64,000 nucleotides of DNA from Winogradskyella jejuensis. Its GTDB lineage: Bacteria > Bacteroidota > Bacteroidia > Flavobacteriales > Flavobacteriaceae. Within the stretch, counting starts at the first letter, position 1. Each line of letters starts with the position of its first letter. Below, piece by piece: positions 59,907 to 64,000 of the stretch. The translations under genes and the position numbers were made by a program. Under the pieces are notes generated by a model. That model worked only from the letters and a program-made list of their open reading frames with translations. It was not told the origin of the DNA and did not search any database. The DNA is taken from positions 248,001-312,000 of the forward strand of contig NZ_FQWS01000001.1 of the NCBI RefSeq assembly GCF_900129745.1, read 5' to 3'.

Positions 59907-60467
59907 TTAATTAGAAGCGCGTTTACCGTTACCCAAAACTAAATCAATTTTAGAGGTCAGTGGCAATTTATCACCAACAGAAATGTTTTTTCCTTTATGC
60001 TTAATACCTAACACCACATCTTTTCCAATGTTATCAATGTATGTTTTCTCTCCAACTTTAAAACCTAAAGCTTCAAGAGTTGGTTTAGCTTGCCTGTAGG
60101 TTCGTCGTAAAATTTCAGGAACAGCTACTTTTCTGTAACCCGAAGGATTAAGTGTTAGATATATTTTTCTGTCCTCCTTTACTTTTGCTCCAGCAATTGG
60201 GTCTTGCTCTATTACAGAAAACTTAGGATAGTTGGGATTGTAATTAGAAGAATCCTGTACTTGCATTACCAAATCGTTATCCTCGAGTTCTATCTGCACC
60301 GTTTCTAGTGATTTCCCTTTTAGGTCAGGCACAGTAACAAACTCACCATTATTAGTGGTTGCATCTAGCCATTTTAAAAGCAGAAAACAGAAAACAACTA
60401 CAGCCACAACTGCCAAAGCCAATTGTTTAAAAAACACTTTACTCGTTAGAAACTTAAGGATACTCAT
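59907..60467 (-). CDS. PASTA-domain membrane protein
   Basis: The 186-residue protein has one membrane helix (about residues 12-32) and two PASTA repeats outside: VPDLKGKSLETVQIELEDNDL with VIEQDPIAGAKVKEDRKIYL, then VPEILRRTYRQAKPTLEALGF with the second half ending in KIDLVLGNG. PASTA domains bind peptidoglycan or muropeptides; here there is no kinase domain. It precedes rluD by three bases and is divergent from ddl with 155 bases between, matching a conserved cell-wall neighbourhood. Confidence 0.85.
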   Translation of the reverse strand: MSILKFLTSKVFFKQLALAVVAVVVFCFLLLKWLDATTNNGEFVTVPDLKGKSLETVQIELEDNDLVMQVQDSSNYNPNYPKFSVIEQDPIAGAKVKEDRKIYLTLNPSGYRKVAVPEILRRTYRQAKPTLEALGFKVGEKTYIDNIGKDVVLGIKHKGKNISVGDKLPLTSKIDLVLGNGKRASN

Positions 60468-60622
60468 GCGATAAAAAATTGTTCACAAAACTAGTGAAAA
60501 TACTAGTGGATTGAATTATTGTAATTTACTTTTTTATATACGCTAATAAATTACAAATCGATTTTTAGCGTTAAAATAAAAATAGTAATACATTTACATA
60601 ACTACAATTTCAAAAGGTTAGT

Positions 60623-61600
60623 ATGTTGAAAAACATTGCGATTATAATGGGTGGCTACTCGAGCGAATATGAGATTTCGCTAAAGAGTGGCGCTGTGGTT
60701 TACGAAACTCTAGACCGTAATAAATATGTCCCCTATTCTATTCATATTTTTAAGAACAAATGGGTTTATGTTGACGATAACGGCAATGAAACTCCTATAA
60801 ATAAAGATGATTTTTCAGTGTTAATTGATAATAAAAAAATCACTTTTGATTGTGTTTTTAATGCCATACATGGTTCGCCCGGAGAAGATGGTTTTATGCA
60901 AGGATATTTTGAGTTGTTAGGCATTCCACAAACGAGCTGTAGCATGTACCAAGCCGCATTAACATTTAATAAACGTGATTTGCTAGCTACATTAAAACCC
61001 TTTGGAATTAAGACAGCTGAAAGCTATTATCTCAACCTTGGAGATACCATTGATAAAGATGTTATCGTTGCAAAAGTAGGTTTACCTTGTTTTGTAAAAG
61101 CGAATAAAGCTGGAAGTAGTTTTGGCATCTCTAAAGTGTATAAAAAAGAGGATTTAAAAGCCGCCATTGAACTGTCTTTTAAGGAAGATGATGAGATTAT
61201 TATTGAGCAATTTCTGGATGGTGTAGAAGTCTCTGTTGGTGTGATTTCGTTTAAAGGCGAAACCAAAGTCTTACCAATTACTGAAATAGTTTCCGAAAAT
61301 GATTTCTTTGATTACCAAGCTAAATATGAAGGTAAATCTCAAGAGATAACACCAGCCCGAATTTCTAAAGATTACGAAGAGAAAGTACGTAGAGAAGCTA
61401 AGAAGATATATGAAACATTAAAGATGAAAGGGTTTAGCCGTAGTGAATTCATCTTTAAAAATGATGAGCCTTATTTGCTAGAAATGAATACCGTTCCTGG
61501 TCTTACCAAAGAAAGCATTTTACCGCAACAAGCTGCAAAAGCTGGGATTACACTGAAGGATTTGTTTGGCAATGCCATTGAAGATGCTATGAAAAAATAA
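60623..61600 (+). CDS. ddl: D-alanine--D-alanine ligase
   Basis: The 325-residue ATP-grasp enzyme has the N-terminal IAIIMGGYSSEYEISLKSG (residues 5-23), FNAIHGSPGEDGFMQGYFELLGIPQTSC, VKANKAGSSFGISKV, the catalytic EVSVGVIS and the Mg-binding LEMNTVPGLTKESILPQQAAKAG. It joins two D-Ala for peptidoglycan precursors in the cytoplasm. It is followed by a zinc-ribbon membrane protein gene after 46 bases and coaD. Confidence 0.93.
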   Translation: MLKNIAIIMGGYSSEYEISLKSGAVVYETLDRNKYVPYSIHIFKNKWVYVDDNGNETPINKDDFSVLIDNKKITFDCVFNAIHGSPGEDGFMQGYFELLGIPQTSCSMYQAALTFNKRDLLATLKPFGIKTAESYYLNLGDTIDKDVIVAKVGLPCFVKANKAGSSFGISKVYKKEDLKAAIELSFKEDDEIIIEQFLDGVEVSVGVISFKGETKVLPITEIVSENDFFDYQAKYEGKSQEITPARISKDYEEKVRREAKKIYETLKMKGFSRSEFIFKNDEPYLLEMNTVPGLTKESILPQQAAKAGITLKDLFGNAIEDAMKK

Positions 61601-61646
61601 TTTTTATATTTAGATTCTATTAAACTAACCAAATCAACAAAATTCA

Positions 61647-62255
61647 ATGATTTTTTACGGAACAAATGCGTCTAGATTAAAAGACGGTAGACTAAGTAAT
61701 GTAACATGTCCTAACTGTAACGAACAAACTTCTATGACATATAGTGTCTTTGGTAAGTATGCATATATTTACTGGATTCCTATCTTCCCTTTAGGTAAAA
61801 CTAATGTTTTAGAATGTGACAATTGCAAGGGCACATATAAACTAAAAGAGTTACCTAATCAAATAAAACAAAAGTTTGAGCTTGAGAAACATACAGGTGT
61901 CCCTGTTAAACATTTTGCTGGTTCCGCGATAATACTGGCATTGATTTCGTGGGTATTTTATGCTAATGCAAAAGATAAAGAGAATGAAGCTATTTATATA
62001 AAATCACCGCAAGTAGGAGATGTATATCATACCTCAGGTTCAAACTCTGGTTTTTACACTACTGCTAAAGTCACTGCTATAGAAGCAGATAGTATCTTTG
62101 TAATATTTAACGATTATGAAGTCGATAAAAAATCCGGCATTAATGATATTGATATATCTTCAAATTATAAACCAGAAAATACTGAAGGCTATAAAATAGA
62201 AGAAGTTCAAAAACTATATGCCGATGAAGTAATTTTTGAAATTGATAGAGACTGA
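61647..62255 (+). CDS. Zinc-ribbon membrane protein of unknown function
   Basis: The 202-residue protein has an N-terminal zinc ribbon with two CxxC pairs (TCPNCNEQT at about 19-27 and ECDNCKGTY at about 56-64), the tract YIYWIPIFPLGKTN between them, one membrane helix at about 91-107 (AIILALISWVFYAN), and an outer domain with GFYTTAKVTAIEADSIFVIFND. No function is known to me. It is tucked between ddl and coaD on the same strand. Confidence 0.72.
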   Translation: MIFYGTNASRLKDGRLSNVTCPNCNEQTSMTYSVFGKYAYIYWIPIFPLGKTNVLECDNCKGTYKLKELPNQIKQKFELEKHTGVPVKHFAGSAIILALISWVFYANAKDKENEAIYIKSPQVGDVYHTSGSNSGFYTTAKVTAIEADSIFVIFNDYEVDKKSGINDIDISSNYKPENTEGYKIEEVQKLYADEVIFEIDRD

Positions 62256-62310
62256 TAATTTACATTACCTTTGTTAAATAATTAGACTTCCATCTTTTCG
62301 AAAAATAAGT

Positions 62311-62766
62311 ATGAAACGTGCACTATTTCCTGGGTCTTTTGACCCGATAACAAATGGCCACTACGACATTATAAAACGTGGTATTAAACTTTTTGATGAG
62401 GTTGTGGTTTCTATTGGCATTAACGCTGATAAAAAATACATGTTCTCTCTTGAAGAACGTAAAGTATTTATTGAAAAAGCTTTTGAGAATCACCCTAAAG
62501 TTAAAGTCACTACCTACGAAGGTTTAACTGTAGATTATTGTAAGGAAATCGATGCTAAATTTATTCTTCGTGGGTTAAGAAATCCAGCAGATTTTGAGTT
62601 TGAAAAAGCCATAGCGCACACCAACAGAAAGTTATCAAAAATTGAAACTGTATTTTTATTAACAGCCGCTAAGACCTCTTATATATCTTCATCTATAGTA
62701 CGAGACGTCATAAGAAATAATGGCGACTATACATTACTTGTTCCTGAAAGTGTAAGGGTTAAATAA
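62311..62766 (+). CDS. coaD: Phosphopantetheine adenylyltransferase
   Basis: The 151-residue enzyme has the family opening FPGSFDPITNGHYDIIKRG with the HxGH-like site (residues 6-24), RKVFIEKAF, FILRGLRNPADFEFEKAIAHTNR and the C-terminal ISSSIVRDVIRNNGD. It makes dephospho-CoA from 4'-phosphopantetheine and ATP. Length is typical (about 155-160). The start ATG at 62311 follows the zinc-ribbon gene by 55 bases. Confidence 0.95.
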   Translation: MKRALFPGSFDPITNGHYDIIKRGIKLFDEVVVSIGINADKKYMFSLEERKVFIEKAFENHPKVKVTTYEGLTVDYCKEIDAKFILRGLRNPADFEFEKAIAHTNRKLSKIETVFLLTAAKTSYISSSIVRDVIRNNGDYTLLVPESVRVK

Positions 62767-62782
62767 GACCATTTCACTTTCA

Positions 62783-63199
62783 TTAAGGCAATAACACAAA
62801 CTCACTAGGAGCTACAACCGTTAATGAAACGGATGTTCCTGACTCAACCAATTCAACTACATTTTCTCCAGTTACAAAATTTACAGGTATCGTTTTAATC
62901 CCTACTTGTGTAAATGTAACACTAGAAGTATTTCCGTTAACCGTATAATTCACCACTACTGGCTCTGTTAATTGAATGTTGTTCTGAGTTGATATTGTAA
63001 TCTCGACCAAATAATTTTCATTGGGATCTATACAATCGCTTACACCTACGCTAAAACCGTCTTGCGCCAGTATTCTAAGGTTAGTTACATCTATTATAGC
63101 TTCTTCCGTATTATCATCATCTCCAGAACATGAGAATGTAAGAGCTGCTATAAATAATACCGCTACTGTTTTATATATCTTAAATTTTAAAGTCTTCAT
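62783..63199 (-). CDS. Putative surface lipoprotein of unknown function
   Basis: The 138-residue protein has a signal peptide and lipobox ending at Cys24 (TFSC) followed by SGDDDNTEE, an acidic tail after the lipid Cys that resembles the Bacteroidota surface-export signal. The body is beta-rich (LVEITISTQNNIQLTEPVVVNYTVNG) and looks like an immunoglobulin-like or fibronectin-like domain. It lies five bases after the large adhesin-like gene on the same strand, so they are co-transcribed. Function unknown. Confidence 0.65.
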   Translation of the reverse strand: MKTLKFKIYKTVAVLFIAALTFSCSGDDDNTEEAIIDVTNLRILAQDGFSVGVSDCIDPNENYLVEITISTQNNIQLTEPVVVNYTVNGNTSSVTFTQVGIKTIPVNFVTGENVVELVESGTSVSLTVVAPSEFVLLP

Positions 63200-63204
63200 A
63201 GCTT

Positions 63205-64000
63205 TTAGTTTGTTCTTAATTCTACTTCAATATTTTTTATAATATTTCCTATTCTAACCTCGTAAGTATTTGCATCAAGGTTAGGAAAGAGTACTTCGCC
63301 ATTAATAAAAGACTGCGAAGCTATTTCGGTACTATTGAAGAATAGTCTTACTGGAACAGTAAAATTTTCAGTAGTGACAACCTTTATGGCACCATCTTCA
63401 TAACAGACCGCATCTTTCTTAAAATATTGTAAATCTGTATTAACCTTATTTACTGTAACTGTCCAGTCTTCTAATATCGAATTATCTTCAGAAAGCACAC
63501 TGTAAGTAACAGGATTTGTAAAGTCTACACTATCTATATTAGAAGTTTGCTCCACAGTACCTATATAAAGAGAAGCACCACTAGACAAAGTAAAAACTGG
63601 AGTTAAGCTTGTAATATCTTGACTCTGATCTACATTAATAACAATTTCATTTGAAGTAGCATCAATTAAGGTGTTAACCGCAGTAACCCCGCTAAAACTA
63701 TATGTAAGAATATCTGTTTCGTTATTTAAAACTGGATCTGCAAAACTCACCGCTTGAAAGATGTTGCCTTGATGACCATTAGTCTCAAAAACTACTGTAG
63801 TACTAACATCCCTTACCGTATCGTTTACGGAATCATAAATCTTAAAACTTAATATCTCACCATTTGTGTTTGCAAATGCTGTTAAGTAAGCATAATATCT
63901 ATCCGCACTTGCGACATAGGTTAAGTTAGCTACTCCACGCAACTCGCTACCTACAAAGGCAGCTAGCTGGTCGTTTGTACTGCTTAACTCTGTACCGTCT
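63205..64000 (-). CDS. Adhesin-like secreted protein with repeated beta-sandwich domains, 5' part cut off
   Basis: The frame is open from the window edge to 63205 (265 codons visible); the true start is beyond 64000. The visible part is all beta: an N-terminal region ending NTNGEILSFKIYDSVND, a domain with NETDILTYSFSG and ITSLTPVFTLSSGAS, followed by the sequence VTYSVLSEDNSILEDWTVTVNK that resembles DUF5018-type repeats of flavobacterial surface proteins, then a last domain ending IEVELRTN. The internal codon at 63942 is TTG, not a start. It precedes the lipoprotein gene by five bases. Confidence 0.65.
   Translation of the reverse strand, partial: DGTELSSTNDQLAAFVGSELRGVANLTYVASADRYYAYLTAFANTNGEILSFKIYDSVNDTVRDVSTTVVFETNGHQGNIFQAVSFADPVLNNETDILTYSFSGVTAVNTLIDATSNEIVINVDQSQDITSLTPVFTLSSGASLYIGTVEQTSNIDSVDFTNPVTYSVLSEDNSILEDWTVTVNKVNTDLQYFKKDAVCYEDGAIKVVTTENFTVPVRLFFNSTEIASQSFINGEVLFPNLDANTYEVRIGNIIKNIEVELRTN

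Noticed and set aside
1..64000. CRISPR array, prophage, IS element or integrase
   Set aside because: I found no regularly spaced direct repeats, no phage structural genes and no transposase or integrase motifs; the repeats seen are short, scattered palindromes.

Overview
The window looks like a piece of chromosome from a marine-type member of the Flavobacteriaceae (Bacteroidota). Evidence: AT-rich DNA; almost no Shine-Dalgarno sequences; TAnnTTTG-type -7 promoter boxes; Bacteroidota lipoproteins whose lipobox Cys is followed by acidic runs; TonB-receptor-like barrels; a tmRNA whose tag reads GENNYALAA; and many short palindromic repeats of the kind scattered through flavobacterial genomes. 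I cannot name the genus. I saw no prophage, IS transposase, integrase, CRISPR array, rRNA or tRNA gene; the only structural RNA is tmRNA.

Layout. 1-7.2 kb: a cut-off PLP enzyme of the cysteine synthase/CBS family, a lipoprotein-release-type permease divergent from a NamZ-like exo-muramidase lipoprotein, a sterol-desaturase-like membrane enzyme, small secreted proteins, a YkgJ-type Cys-cluster protein and a methyltransferase. 7.2-15 kb: an amidohydrolase lipoprotein, a YciI-like secreted protein, and an outer-membrane barrel paired with a 1007-residue TPR protein. 15.1-23.6 kb: a frameshifted small secreted protein, FtsE, and a surface-glycan locus (two GT2, one GT4, a phosphoethanolamine-transferase-like enzyme, two Wzx-type flippases). 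23.7-26.6 kb: typA and kdsA. 27-31.8 kb: a cluster of small membrane proteins around a winged-helix regulator and creD, with the same 19-bp palindrome upstream of both transcription units. 31.8-36.5 kb: an NAD(P)-dependent oxidoreductase, an HVA1/DUF2945 protein, topoisomerase IB and a PoxB-like enzyme. 36.6-37.6 kb: tmRNA, its terminator and a GIY-YIG protein.

37.7-45.4 kb is rich in thiol and redox functions: msrB-msrA-selO, a nitroreductase, DsbD, two rhodaneses, a redoxin and a TlpA-like thioredoxin. 45.5-46.5 kb is a MarR-yceI pair with a palindrome across the start codon. 46.5-53.4 kb is a complete trp operon (trpE-G-D-C-F-B-A) with a readable promoter, an 18-residue leader peptide holding three consecutive Trp codons, and an attenuator. 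53.5-64 kb holds housekeeping genes: trmL, a YitT protein, a DEAD-box helicase, a uracil-DNA-glycosylase-like protein, yaaA, an rluD-like synthase, a PASTA protein, ddl and coaD, then a surface lipoprotein and a cut-off adhesin-like protein.

I found no clearly new multi-gene system. The most interesting signals are regulatory and repeat-based: the trp attenuator whose leader-peptide codons also form the putative antiterminator; the duplicated operator bracketing the creD cluster; and a palindromic repeat family that has entered two coding sequences in frame (the glycosylase-like gene and trpF) as well as many gaps. Two small genes are broken (15125-15513 by a frameshift, 28090-28347 by an amber codon).
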